NCBI GenBank assembly: GCA_003427395.1
Contig: BFEA01000007.1
Coordinates: 1,492,212 to 1,531,832, forward strand
From: Chara braunii
Taxonomy: Eukaryota; Streptophyta; Charophyceae; Charales; Characeae
Length of the DNA stretch: 39,621 nucleotides
Direction of reading: 5' to 3'
The notes below the pieces were generated by a model. It was given only the letters and a program-made list of their open reading frames with translations, had not been told where the DNA came from and made no database searches. Position 1 is the stretch's first letter, and each line of letters opens with the position of its first letter. Shown here one piece after another: positions 19,714 to 30,476 of the stretch. The translations under genes and the position numbers were made by a program.

Positions 19714-21149
19714 GCGAACATGTGAATCATAGTCTGGTTTCTGGAAAGGCGGACCTGAACAGTACATGAATACTTGAGATGAGGACAGTTCTTAGCTAGC
19801 CTATTCTCGGGGTCTGTGGGAACCATCTGACGGTCATGTCAACCTTCCACTTCACCCAATCAACTGCTGGCTACGTTCTCCCTTTCTTCAGAGTACAGAG
19901 TTCAGTGCGTTGCTTTTTCCTTTTTTTTTTGGTTTTTGAAAAGGAAGTGCCCAGAATATGGAGTGATCGCTGGCCTGTCAAAAACCTACGTAAGCTGCTT
20001 GTGTGTGCACAGCACATGGTATTTCTTTAGTAAACAGGGAATGGACAGCATGCCAATCGAGTTGCGACTTTCCTTGCTGATTCTTATGCGCCACCAGACA
20101 AATGTTTCATGCACGAAATCATCACCTGGAGTCAAGTAGTTCAAGCAGGCAAATAATTTATTTCCTGGTCCTTGTGGCACCGAGTTGTGGGAAGCACTAT
20201 TGTGTAGAAACTTGCTACGAAGTCAAGGAGACAAATGAATTGAAACTAAACATACTTGCAGCCAACCTCGTGTGTGCCACTCGCGCACACGTAGTGCGGC
20301 ACACCCCTGAAAATAGGGGTCATCCGTCATTGGAAGAACAATGGACTGACAAGATGTGGCGCTATGCCTCTCCACTCCCCTTGTAAAACATATGAGTACA
20401 GGAGGAAAAATTTGGGGCTTTGCAACAGTGGCCCCCAAAATTTGTGTGTGCGTGTGTGCAGGCTATCCCAACTGTACACAACCTATCTTTCACATCTCAC
20501 ACAGTCTTTATGATAGAGCATTGTCCTGGCTTAGGTCTGACGATAGTGAATTTTTTTTGTTTTCTGCTAGCAAGTGGTCGCCTGCCACGCTTGGAGCACA
20601 ACAGAAATGTGTCATAACAGTTTCTCTCCACAGAGCAACTGTTTGGCTTTATGCGGGTTTACTGCGGTGTTATGTCCATCGGGTACTGCGCCTCAGCGGC
20701 ATGCGGGTTTCGTGCGGTGCAATGTGAGTCGGATGTGGTGCTATGTGGCTTTGGTGCGGCACTATGGAGGCACGGTCGGTAGAACCACCACATACTCGAA
20801 ACACACACACATGATGTGGACCGGACGGTACTACCACACACATTGGCCACCAAAAAAAGAGAAAACACTCGGCCAACATTAGGTACAACTTGCCCCAATG
20901 CACTGGTTGGTGGTCATATGTGGGACGGGTGTTGCCTCATGGAGTGGGTCATACTATGTGGATTGGGTGAGCTATCTCCGACACGGTCATTATTATGTTT
21001 TTTTGTACTTTGCTAACGATACCAAGATTACTCATGAATCAGGAAGCTCCTAGATTTCTGAAAGAACCCCTCTATCCTTCACCCGGGATAGGCTGCTTCT
21101 GTTCCCGGCAGTTGATTTCTGTTTTCTACCGGGGAACACCACTGACCCT
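19714..21149. other. Intron DNA without recognisable genes
   Basis: Open frames are short and match nothing I know. Around 20650-20790 the words ATGCGGGTTT, GTGCGGTG and GCTATGTG recur at roughly 20-50 bp as a decayed minisatellite. A splice-acceptor-like GTGTGTGCAG ends near 20461, but no AMT sequence follows it. Confidence 0.5.
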
Positions 21150-21270
21150 CTTCATGACTGTATCAGGCCTGAAAGGCAGCTTGTGTGAGTCTCGTGAAAG
21201 TGGACGAGGGGATGTTGTGTCCTCGAATGTCTGTGAGCGACCTTTTAGGTCCGATACAGTCATGATGAGT
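21150..21270. repeat. Inverted repeat, arms about 30 bp
   Basis: TTCATGACTGTATC.GGCCT.AAA (from about 21150) is the reverse complement of TTTAGGTCCGATACAGTCAT (to about 21268), with a few mismatches and about 60 bp between. Confidence 0.7.
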
Positions 21271-21395
21271 GTGGGTGATGTTCTCAAAAACTGGCTTCTC
21301 GCGGACTTCGATGAGGCGTGGTGTCCTCGGATGTATACAAGCCATGTTTCAGGGAGGATGCAGTCATGATGAGGACACTGCGGCCACCCAAAAAC
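21217..21395 (+). repeat. 104-bp imperfect tandem repeat
   Basis: GTGTCCTCG(A/G)ATGT at 21217 and 21321, and CAGTCATGATGAG at 21257 and 21361, give the same period of 104 bp. The unit overlaps the right arm of the inverted repeat. Confidence 0.75.
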
Positions 21396-21458
21396 AGGAA
21401 GACAAGTTTTCGAGAGCACAATGGAGTCTCGCCACTGTCAAATGCGTGTGAGCGCAAC

Positions 21459-21535
21459 ATTCTCTCTCTCTCCTCCCCCCCCCCCCCCCCACCCCCCCCT
21501 CTCTCCTCCCTTCCTACCTCCCTCTCTCCTTATCT
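21459..21535 (+). repeat. CT-rich and poly-C low-complexity tract
   Basis: (CT)n is followed by about 25 C residues broken by one A, then CT-rich DNA. The poly-C length is error-prone in sequencing. Confidence 0.9.
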
Positions 21536-23097
21536 CTATCCCACACATACACCAGCAGCTGCATGCAACCCACTGATTGCCCTGTGCATGCGCATCATCA
21601 GTCCTCTCATTGTGTTGCACGTACCGCTCTGCAGGGTGCATCGCCAAGGTGTGCCGCAATTATCAAATTTAGGCAGCAGGCAGGACTTCCCGCCAGATTT
21701 TTACGGTTAGGGTGAACGAGTGTATCCATATGTGCCTGCCAATGGTAGACCCGACCCTACTGCCTAGGTTGAAATGATTCATTGCCTTACCCATGGTGGC
21801 GTTCCTCTTTGAGTTCTTGTTTTCGGTCTGGAGCCTTAAGGAGTCACTTGGCAGTTGTGGTGGTTACTCAGTAGGGTATTTGCAAAGTTGAGACGACATT
21901 CACTTCCGTTTTAGTATTAGGGGCTCAGTGGGGTATTCTGTTGTCCTTCATCCGTCTGACAGATTCTTAAAATTTCTGATGCTTTGAAGTGGAGGCTAGT
22001 AGTGACGGCTGTGTATCAGTTGTCTCTCATTTAAAGAAGCTCACAAGCGAGTATTGTGTAGCACAGAGGTCAGGTTGGAAGCTTTGAATTGCCATCCCTC
22101 TTCAAGTTCAGCTTCCAAACCTACAGGTTTGGTGGTGGGCTCAGGGCTGGCATTGTCCAAACCTGTCGTAGGTCTAGTGGACTTTCCAAAAAGGACAAAA
22201 ACTGAACCTGGGATGCAGGATCCGAGGCATGATTCGGAAAAGTCACGGATTTCAAATCCACACCTGCATCCTGCTGCTTTGTGGCTTTTGATGATCTGCT
22301 CTGCTGCCTCCCTGATGTCTGGTGGGTCTTCATTGGCACTGGAGAGGGTGTGGCGGTTTGAGTTAAGCAATGGAGGTAGAGAGTTTGTCTGCATGCGGCC
22401 TGCTCTTCTCTCTTGCGGAAAGGTTCATAGGGGAACAAGGTATGTGATGTGTGTTCTTTTGGGGTATGGAGTCTTTAGGCCAAGGCCTTGTCATTTTCAA
22501 CAAGGGGTAGATGTACAGCTTTCCTTCTATTCCAGGGGAAAAGGGAATTGGGATGCCAACAAAGGGATGCTCTTGACCATATCCCTTGACCTATATAAAT
22601 CTACTTTGGCTCGCTGTCGGGTTTGGCTGCACACATGACCATATAACCAGCACAAAACATTAGACTGCTCATGCTCATTCATTCGTCATCATAGATTAAC
22701 GGGAAGAAGAATCCCTACCATTGTAGTGTGAGCATCTGTCACCTAAGGACTTATACATGCGTGTATATCATAAATGTGATTTCTATAAGAATAAGAATGC
22801 CTTCACTCAGATTCGAACCGACTTGCGTAAGTACTGCTTCCTAAGAGCAACACTTCTCCTTGTTTGATGATGCTGTTGACCATGTTTGTTGGGCTATCTG
22901 TTCATCTTCGGTCCACTGTTGCCTTTTGCTGCACTCATGACAATGTAGTGAGCATAAAATATTACAACTTGTCATCTTCATTTGCTCATAAATTAATGGG
23001 AAGAAGAGTCTGGCTTGTGAGTACGCCTTTTTGGATGTTCTGGAAGTATATTGAAACGGTTCTCACCTTTCTGCAGTCACAGATGCGGGCCCTAGAG
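21536..23097. other. Intron DNA with a decayed internal duplication
   Basis: No gene was recognised. About 22612-22712 and 22900-23010 are diverged copies (each runs from CTGCAC.CATGAC to ATTAA.GGGAAGAAGA). CCCTACCATTGTAGT and TCTGTCACCTAA at 22708-22745 recur beyond element B at 31878-31914, so element B probably interrupted a repeated host sequence. The frames at 22041-22638 have no family match. Confidence 0.5.
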
Positions 23098-23260
23098 TTC
23101 GGTCCCCAGACCTCACTTTGCCCATGTACAGTATCGAATCGACACCCGAGTGTTTGAACCCGTGACCTGTGTTTTGGTAGTTGTTTGTCGTCTGTCGTAG
23201 GTCTGTGTATTGGTGGGGGTTCGATCTGTAGGTCTGGCGATAGGAGTCACAGCTTTGTAG

Positions 23261-23345
23261 AGGTCGTAGCTGTAGGTATTTTGAAAGGTCAAGGTCGTAG
23301 CTGCGACAGTCCTGAAAGTTCAAGGTCGTAGCTGCTACAGTACTA
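23261..23345 (+). promoter_or_regulatory. Three 31-bp U3 repeats (enhancer-like)
   Basis: AGGTCGTAGCTG recurs at 23261, 23292 and 23323, exactly 31 bp apart, with CAGT-CT-GAAA between; the core GTAGC.GCTAC is palindromic in the third copy. They sit about 280-340 bp upstream of the TATA box and are repeated in the 3' LTR. Tandem U3 repeats often act as retroelement enhancers; that role is inferred. Confidence 0.6.
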
Positions 23346-23600
23346 GAAAAGCCAAATCCACAGACTTCCGGAAGGTACGGAAGTGGCCTTTCGAAATGTC
23401 TCACGTTTAGTCAGAGGCAAGTGGGCAAGTGGTGAGCCGAACTGCGTTACGTCGGCAGTGCGACTGCATCGAGTTGGCAGTGCAAACCCATGCAGTCAGC
23501 GGTACCGGTCCCAGTCAGTCAGCGTCCAGTCAAGCAAGTACCGTGTGGGACTGTGTGCACCAAGGGCCTGGGAAAGGGCCAGACCAACGAGCTACAGAAG

Positions 23601-23608
23601 TATAAATC
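23601..23608 (+). promoter_or_regulatory. Element B LTR TATA box
   Basis: TATAAATC in both LTRs (also 31441) is unchanged between the copies. It lies about 430 bp before the LTR end, where an LTR promoter is expected. Confidence 0.65.
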
Positions 23609-24033
23609 AAGAGGTAGTGCCCATCCATTCATTGATTCACTGCGTAAGCCATGCGGAAGCGCTGCTACAGCGTCTTGTGCGAAGGTGGTCTGCAGGTTGC
23701 CCGAAGACGAAGTGGGCTGAAGGGAGATCGTAGCCATAGTCAGTAGTGGTAGTGCGGCCATAGCCGCTGTAGGAGGAAGTGAGATTAAGCGTGTGTGTGT
23801 GGTGGTATTCAGGGTGATCCAGAGTGAGCGTGTGTGAGCAGTGGGGTTAGACACAGTGACGAAGGTTGGGATCTTCAGGCGCCGATGCGCCATAGCTTGT
23901 TGAAGTGAACTTGCATCTGAACTGTGTTCTTGATTTCCATATCTCTAAGCCTTGAGTGGGTGCCCTGTGCCAGTGTGAATCTCCATCTGTTTGTATGTAT
24001 GTGAAGTGGAAGTGAAAGCGAGTCTGATTGCAT

Positions 24034-24045
24034 TGGTATCGGAGC
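24034..24045 (+). promoter_or_regulatory. Element B primer-binding site
   Basis: TGGTATCGGAGC follows the LTR by one base. It differs from the usual tRNA-iMet site TGGTATCAGAGC by A to G at position 8. Element D carries exactly the same variant, so it is not a random mutation. Confidence 0.88.
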
Positions 24046-24190
24046 TGGTTCCCGTTACCGCACGCACCATTGTCGTTGCCAGCAGGAAGACGACGCGCCC
24101 CAGTGGGCGCCATGCTGAGGTGCACTGAAGGAAGAAAAATCCGCCATAGCTCTGTTGCGGAGTGAAGTGCCGCGTACCTGCATAGAAGAC

Positions 24191-24198
<8 letters not shown>

Positions 24199-24245
<47 letters not shown>
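24199..24245 (+). repeat. (GA)n microsatellite
   Basis: About 23 GA units lie in the element B leader. Confidence 0.95.
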
Positions 24246-24247
<2 letters not shown>

Positions 24248-24530
24248 AGATTGTTGTGCAGACCGAAGAAGAAAGCGGCCATAGCCGCGGAGCTCGGACA
24301 CAAGGTTATCAAGAGGAACAAAGGTGAAGTGGAGGAGAAGGAAGGAGAGACGAAGGAGAGAGAAGCCATAGCTGAGGAAAGAGGAGGAGACGACAAAAAA
24401 AATACAAAAACAAAGGGAAGACATAGCCGGGGGTGCAGAGAGAAAGAAAGTGAGAAAGAAGAAGGGTGGGGGAAAGAGAAGCGAGGGTTGGTGAGAAAGA
24501 AAGTGGCGGCAGCCATAACCGAATCAAGGG

Positions 24531-24686
24531 TTGACTAAGGTGTTGACCGAAGGGTTGACCAACGTTGACCAAAACTTTGATCGGAGAGTTGACCGGCAAG
24601 CTATCTGGAGTTGACCAGGGCGCTGATCGACATTGACCAAGCATTGACCAAGGCGTTGTCCGGTGCTGTTGACCACGAAGTTGACC
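24531..24686 (+). promoter_or_regulatory. Array of TTGAC[CT] W-box-like sites
   Basis: TTGAC[CT] occurs at 24531, 24543, 24555, 24565, 24589, 24611, 24633, 24644, 24669 and 24681, with one-base variants at 24577 and 24656. All are in the same orientation, mostly 10-13 bp apart. TTGAC[CT] is the core bound by WRKY transcription factors. A decayed minisatellite of an 11-12 bp unit is the alternative. Confidence 0.7.
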
Positions 24687-25187
24687 ACGCTAGAGTCGGT
24701 ATACTTGCCAAGCCTTCAGCCCATTCCCTCGCCCTATGGATGTGCACTCACCCCTTGGTACTTGTTGAGTCTGTCTGTCTCTTCTTTCTGCATTGAGTCT
24801 CTTTTGTCCAGGTGATAGGAACTATGTGTATGCGGTCATAGAGCTTTGTTGACCAAACCCACACGGGCTGAATAGGGCTACAGACCGGCTGGCTGCTCGG
24901 TGTGGCATATTAGGCCCAGAATCCGAGTTGTGGGCTACACAACAAGTTGTCTAAGTCTTGAAAGGACTTGCTGATTGCGTCGTCCTGTTTGCGACGTTAA
25001 ATAATTCCTGAGGTGTTACGGGGGATCTCCTTAAATGCCTCTTGATCAGCAGTAAGTCCTGTAGTGACAACCTTAGTTTAGGTCTAGGCTAGAGATCCTA
25101 GTTGACAGGATCTTTTTAAGATTTTGTGGTCCTTAGATTGAGTCTGTCTAAGCTAAGTCAGTAAGGGGTGAGTCTAAGTGGTGAGGA

Positions 25188-27157
25188 GTGGAACTGATTC
25201 TGGGTTGTACACCTTTCACCATGGTTGACACGCGTAGTGGCAAGAGCACCACCCCTTACACCAAGGCTCAGGAAGAGCAGGCTGCCGCCGTCCTTAGAGA
25301 GAGAAAGGAGAAGCAGGCCGAGGAGGAGTTGATTAAGAAGGCCAAGAACTTGGCCGTGCAGGAGGAGCAGGCGGCGAAGAAGAGGAAGTTGGAAGAAGAA
25401 ATGGAGAGGTTAAAGAAGGAGGAGGAAGAGAAGATGAAAGAAGTAGATGAAGGAGAGATTGAAGAGGTAGAAGAGGAGGAGGAAAAGGAAGCACCCTTGC
25501 TCAGGAGAGGCGCAGAGCGGAGGGTTGAGTCTAGGGGCACAAAGACGGAGGACTCAGGGATGGAGAATTTATCTCTGGGAGAAGAGGAAGAGGGCATGTT
25601 GTGTGTACCCCAGAAGAGAAGGAAGCAGTTATCAAGGAGTGGGAGGCAGAAAAGGATCCCTTAAGACGCCAGGCAATCGAGGAGGAGAAGAAGTTAGAGT
25701 GGAAACTGTCTTATGAGGGAGAGGAAAAGAAGGATGGACGAGGCGAGCCAAATAGCAAAGGAGTTGGAGATGATTAAAGAGCAAAGAGCGCAGCAAGCCG
25801 ATATACAGGGGAAATTAGATATTATCTCTAGAAACATAGAGCTCCTGGCTAAGGCCTGGGATGAGGAGTATCAGTTTTCGAGAGCCCAGGATATGACCTT
25901 ACACTCCATACGCTTAGGCTTCAGGGATTTCGCACACGAGATGATGCGGCACGTGGGCGCAGAAGTGAAGGCAAGGGTAGAATGCACTGAGAAGTTTTGC
26001 GCAGGCGCCATTGAGGGCGCAAAGCTGGCCCTGCCTAAGGAAGAAGAGCCACGCCCCCGTAGAGAGACCGTTAAGATAATTTTCCTGAGTCCTACGGTGG
26101 GAAGAAAGAAGAAAATCTTGATAATTGGGAGGCCAACGTAAACACATACATTTATTTACAACATATCGTGCCAGAGGAACAAGTCCTCATTGCCTTCCAG
26201 GCCCTCAAGGATGAGGCCGCCAGCTTCGCTAGATCGCTCGCCCGCGCCGCACAATGCGAGAACAATATGGCCGCTTATTCCAAGGTCACCCGTCTCCCTG
26301 AGTTCTTTCGGATCCTTAAGGAGCGATTCGCAGATGTCACGCGAGGCGTTAGGGCCTCTGACAAACTGCAGACTATCCACTCACGCCAGTGGAGGAGTGT
26401 CAGAGCACTCAAAGGCGTATTGGATGAGCTTGTAGCCGTCCCAGACCACGGGGTCACCAAGCCCCAGTTGGTCAATCTCTTCTATCGTGCCATGCTAGAG
26501 CCCCTACGGGAGAAGAGCCGACAACCCACCATGACATACGATGCGTTGAGTAGAGAGGTGGTGCTGTTCGAGGCGCTGTCCATGCCAGTTTCCACTTTTT
26601 GGCACAAGGACCTAGACAAAGGTAAAAAGTGGAAAGGCCGTACCATCTCAGGACAGGTAAAGGGAAAGGATCATCCGATCCTTACGTTAGATGAGGGTGG
26701 TACAAACGAGGTCCCATATAGCTAGATCAAGTGGGGCCTGTAGGAGGAGGACAGTAGTGGGGGTCAGGGGAGGACCTACGCTGTTGTCACGGCTGGAGGG
26801 AGGCTGCAAGGAAGAGGAGGAGGCCAGGGCCAATGGGGCCGGGCCTCAGGTGGCCGAGGACAAGGCGCTCAGGGGGTTGGCGGCAGAGGAAACCGCCAAG
26901 AGGGAGGTAGGGATCAAGGTCCCCCGCCAAATCGCTCAGGATCCTATAGGTCACCTCCACGTCGAGGTGGATGGCATCCAGGCTTGCCGCAAGGCAGGCC
27001 ATGGGAAGATTTGGGCTTAGAACAGTCAGTGTGGCAAAGGCTGATTGATCAGGATCAGTGTATCTATTGCGGTGATCCTGGTTACATCATCAAATCCTGC
27101 CCGAAGTATAGAGAAGTCCGATATTCTGCACAAGCAGCAAAAGGCAACCGCCGGTAG
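25188..27157 (+). pseudogene. Element B: gag
   Basis: I take the start at ATG 25221 (MVDTRSGKSTTPYTKAQEEQ); the ATG at 25188 is in frame but precedes the conserved start. The order is: a long Lys/Glu coiled coil (from about 25270), an acidic stretch, a second coil (RMDEASQIAKELEMIKEQRA), the capsid-like gag domain (YIYLQHIVPEEQVLIAFQAL to PVSTFWHKDLDKGKKW), a Gly/Arg-rich segment, and a zinc knuckle at 27059-27100. The knuckle reads C-X2-C-X4-Y-X4-C, with Tyr for the zinc-binding His. Frame changes occur near 25610, 25705 and 26092, plus in-frame stops at 26723 and 26738. Gag forms the particle that packages the RNA. Confidence 0.85.
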
Positions 27158-27612
27158 GGATCGCAACTGCCCTTACCTCTAGGCCATGTGGAGCAGAGTG
27201 CGCGCACCACATAGGAAATCCCAAATCACATGATCCTACGACAGAGGTTGCTGGCCAGCACCTAGACAGTTGTCCAAAGACTGGTTGTGTAAGAGTCTCT
27301 CTAGGTACTTCCCTCACAGGCGTGGCTGAAGAGTTGAAGGAGAGGATGCCTGCCTGGGCCCAGATGAAGAAGGATGCCAAAGGACAACTAGTTTTAGTAG
27401 ATGTAGAGATTTTTAGAGGTCGAGTAGGGGCCCTTATAGACAGTGGGGCCACCCGCAACTATGTTAGTAGGAAAGCGCTGCAGAAGTTAAAGCTAAACCT
27501 AAAAGTCCAAAAACTAGAAGACCCTATAGTCAGTATCCTCGCAGACAATCACACTATATGCGAGTCGAGGATTACGTCGAGAGAGTCCAGGCATACTTTC
27601 ACCTAGAGAAAG
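27158..27612 (+). pseudogene. Element B: aspartic protease
   Basis: The frame 27322-27606 carries an intact retropepsin active site, D-S-G-A-T (Asp codon 27439-27441), within LVDVEIFRGRVGALIDSGAT, followed by NYVSRKALQKLKL. 27158-27321 between gag and protease is a decayed linker in which stops interrupt an otherwise readable frame. After about 27545 the frame shifts, losing the second half of the domain from this frame. Confidence 0.75.
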
Positions 27613-28860
27613 ATGGGAAGGTGGAGAAACCGGACTCGCCTCGTAGAAGACAATCTTCCTTTTGATATAGTCCAAGGAATGGACTGGGGAGAGGCAGCAG
27701 GGGCCGCACTCCATTTGAGAGAGCACGAATGTAGGCTCCCTAGTCCCACAGGTGAAGTTAAGACTGCTCGCCTGTTTGATGTGTCTGGAGTAGACAACAC
27801 CCTGGCACATTGCTGCCTTAGTGCTCCCACGTTCACACGATTGGTAAAGGAGCAGCAGTTAGAAGAACAAGTTTTTGTAGCCTACGTGAGGCCAGTCAGT
27901 GAGCCTAAGGAGGAGACACCCATAGACCCTGATTTTGCCAAGTTGTTGGAAAAATATACAGACCTAGTTAAGCCGCCTACAGGAGTAGTGCCGCGGCCGA
28001 TCCAGCATCGCATAGAGATAGAGCCTGGCAGTAGGACTCCTAAGGGAGCGATTTATAGAATGTCCCCAAGGGAGTTAGAGGAGCTACGTAAACAGTTAGA
28101 CAAGCTCCTTGAGAAGGGTTGGATTAGGCCCAGTTCCTCCCCATTTGGAGCACCTGTTCTCTTTGTCCCCAAGAAAGAGGGAGAGCTTAGAATGTGTATA
28201 GACTATAGGGGTCTTAATGTTATCACAGTGAAGAATGCAGAACCACTGCCTCGTATAGACGATTTGTTAGACCGGGTGCAGGGCTGCAAGTATTTCTCGA
28301 AGATAGATTTAAAGTCCGGCTATCATCAGATAGAGGTTCATCATGATGATCAGTACGAGACAGCATTCCGGACTAGATATGGGCACTACGAGTTTATAGT
28401 TATGCCCTTTGGACTAACCAATGCGCCATCGACTTTCCAGCGCTGCATGAACGATTTGTTTAGGCCGTGGTTAGATAGATTTCTTGTAGTATATCTAGAT
28501 TTCTTGTAGTATATCTAGATGATATTCTAGTGTTCGGTAAGACCCTCCAGGAGCATGAGGGCCATCTGAGGCAGGTCTTGGAGAAGCTTAGAGAAGCTAA
28601 CTTCAAGATCAATGCAAAGAAGTGCGAATGGGCCAAGACATAGGTTTTGTACCTGGGCCACGTCTTAGACGGAGACGGCGTTAGACCCTGAAGACAACAA
28701 AATCGCAGCGTTGGCCAATCTCTAATCGCTGCGATTTTGTTGTTAGCCATTACTATAGGAAGTTCGTCAGGAACTTCTTAGGCCTAGCTAATTACTATAG
28801 GAAGTTCGTCAGAGTTGCGGTCGTTCTTAGGCCTAGCTAATTACTATAGGAAGTTCGTCA
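27613..28860 (+). pseudogene. Element B: reverse transcriptase
   Basis: 27613-28509 reads the protease tail ([11 protein letters not shown]), a linker, then gypsy [72 protein letters not shown] and the start of the catalytic YLDD. A 20-bp tandem duplication (28477-28496 and 28497-28516) falls exactly inside the YLDD codons and shifts the frame; DDILVFGKTLQEHEGHLRQV continues after it. TAG interrupts at about 28640. 28690-28860 is a rearranged stretch containing an inverted copy and repeated pieces of the segment that encodes [12 protein letters not shown]. Confidence 0.85.
28477..28516 (+). repeat. 20-bp tandem duplication in the RT active site
   Basis: The 20 bases 28477-28496 are repeated exactly at 28497-28516. 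Since 20 is not a multiple of three, RT is frameshifted in the middle of the YLDD codons. Confidence 0.95.
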
Positions 28861-28870
28861 GGAACTTCTC
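28692..28870. repeat. Inverted and direct duplications (template-switch scar)
   Basis: ACAACAAAATCGCAGCG at about 28693 is the reverse complement of the CGCTGCGATTTTGTTGT stretch ending near 28743. The minus strand of 28704-28745 reads NNKIAAIRDWP, the peptide expected on the plus strand here. ATTACTATAGGAAGTTCGTC then occurs three times (about 28752, 28791 and 28840), with GGCCTAGCTA before the last two. Confidence 0.9.
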
Positions 28871-29548
28871 CACCATCGCTGCACCCCTTCGCAAGTTGCT
28901 AAAGAAAAAGGCAATCTGGAAGTGGGACAAAGATTGTACAGCTGCCCTAAAAAGATTAAAGTGGGCCCTGATAGAATACCCAAGGTAGCCGACCCGTCCC
29001 TGCCTTTCGTTGTTACCACTGACGTGAGCCAGTATGGCATAGGTGCTGTTTTACAGCAAGACGATGGCAATGGATACAGCCTCGTAGAGTTCATGTCCGC
29101 CAGGATGCATTCAAAGAAGGTGGCGACATCAACCTATGAGAGAGAACTCTACGGTCTCAGGCAAGCACTAGATCATTGGAAGCACTACTTGCTTGGGAGG
29201 CACTTCAAAGTCTATTTAGACCACGATACTCTAAGGTGGCTGAACACTCGGGCCAAGATGACACCTAAGCTTACTAGGTGGGCCGCAGAGTTAGACGAGT
29301 ATGACTTTGAACTGAAGCCAGTTAAAGGGAAGTACAATGTAGTAGCGGACGCTTTGAGTAGAAGAGCTGATTACTTTGGGGCAATAGTTCACTATCTGGA
29401 TATAGGGAGAGACCTGCAGCAAAAAGTTAGAGAGGCATATGCACAAGACCTATCTATAGTGATCTCCTCAAGAGAGTTAGGGAGGTCCCAGAGTTTGAGC
29501 CAAACTACCGCACTATTGATGACTTATTATCCGAGAAGACTAATGTAG
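28861..29548 (+). pseudogene. Element B: RNase H
   Basis: After [21 protein letters not shown], the frame at 28922-29548 encodes RNase H with its four acidic positions recognisable: FVVTTDVSQYGIGAVLQQ, YERELYGLRQALDHWKHYLL, VYLDHDTLRWL and VVADALSRRADYF. It removes the RNA strand of the RNA-DNA hybrid during reverse transcription. A frameshift lies near 28975 at its start and another near 29480 at its end, after which the linker (RTIDDLLSEKTNVVDCLCVP) continues in a different frame. Confidence 0.85.
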
Positions 29549-30476
29549 TTGATTGCCTATGCGTTCCTAACAGTGAAGAGATCCGTAGTTTGATCTTAGG
29601 GGAATGCCATGTTACAGAGGGATACTTTGGTTGGCAAAAGACACTAGCCAACCTCATGTGCGCGTACATCTGGCCTGGTATGAAGGTCCACTGCATAGAG
29701 TATGTCCGCAGTTGTAAAGTCTGCCAGCGAAACAAGACTACTACGTGCGTCCCTCTTGGTCTTCTCAGACCCCTGCCTATTCCAGACAGACCCGGAGATT
29801 CTGTCCATCGACTTTATGGATACTTAGGTCAAGAGTAGGTATGGCAACAGTCAAGTTGTGGTCATAGGAGATAGATTTAGCAAGTACGCAGTTTTTGTTA
29901 TTTTGCCGGCAGAGGCACACACAGACTTAGTAGTTCAAAAGTTTTTTGACCATTAGGTCAGTGAGCATGGTATACTGCTGTCGACAGTTAGCGGCAAAAG
30001 GATACCAGATTCACTAGTCAGAACTGCCAGGAGCTGATGAAAGTTTATGGCTCAAAGTTGCTAATGTCATCTGGTCGTCATCCTGAGACTAATGGCCAGA
30101 CTGAACAGAACAAGCTCCTGCAGCAAGTTCTTAGAATGTACATTAGGCCCGATCAGATTAACTGGGATGAGATGCTCCCAAAGGTAGTCAGCGCCTACAA
30201 TGATAGCGTGCACTTATCTACGTGTCGCACTCCCAACGAATTGCACAAGTCCTTCAGACCGCGCAGCTGTTCGAGGGATTTAACCGGGATCAGATTCAGA
30301 GGCTACCGCCCGGTACGCAGGAGTTTGCGATAGAGCACGAGAAAGAGATAGCTACCGTTGTTGACAACCTCAGGGAAGCCCAGCACAGAATCATAGAGCA
30401 AGCTAACAAGCATCGTCACCCCTCACAGTTTCAAGTAGGCGACTTAGTCTGGGTCAAGTCAAGAATTTGCTCTTGA
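29549..30476 (+). pseudogene. Element B: integrase
   Basis: The zinc-binding N-terminus reads HVTEGYFGWQKTLANLM and IEYVRSCKVCQRNK. Of the H-H-C-C ligands the second His is replaced by Tyr (GYFG for the usual GHFG). The catalytic core follows in shifted frames: LSIDFMDT from about 29801, VVVIGDRFSKYAVF, then DTRFTSQNCQEL and SSGRHPETNGQTEQ with the catalytic Glu. YNDSVHLSTCRTPNEL and a basic tail to 30476 (FQVGDLVWVKS) follow. TAGs at about 29825 and 29956 and several frameshifts break it. Confidence 0.85.

Larger units (their letters stand above)
23098..24032 (+). mobile_element. Element B: 5' LTR (about 935 bp)
   Basis: It aligns end to end with 30936-31872; I count about 38 differences by eye, roughly 4%. 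It ends AGTCTGATTGCA one base before the primer-binding site. The left edge is uncertain by about 10 bp because the copies share only AGAGTTC just before the clear homology TCCCCAGACCTCAC at 23103, and no TG start is obvious. It contains three AGGTCGTAGCTG repeats (23261, 23292, 23323), a TATA box at 23601 and CCATAGC at 23758 and 23890. Confidence 0.88.
24046..25187 (+). other. Element B: 1.1 kb untranslated leader
   Basis: Contains CCATAGC at 24144, 24279 and 24366 with related forms at about 24423 and 24511, a (GA)n microsatellite at 24199-24245, purine-rich DNA to 24520, and then the TTGACC array at 24531-24686. The rest is undistinguished. No protein match precedes the gag start. Confidence 0.7.

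Noticed and set aside
20444-20617. Possible further AMT exon after the GTGTGTGCAG acceptor
   Set aside because: Translation in the required phase gives no AMT motif, while the exon at 32141 fits in sequence and phase.
22041-22638. Frames of 117 and 194 residues on opposite strands in the AMT intron
   Set aside because: They overlap each other, have no recognisable motif and do not continue the AMT protein.
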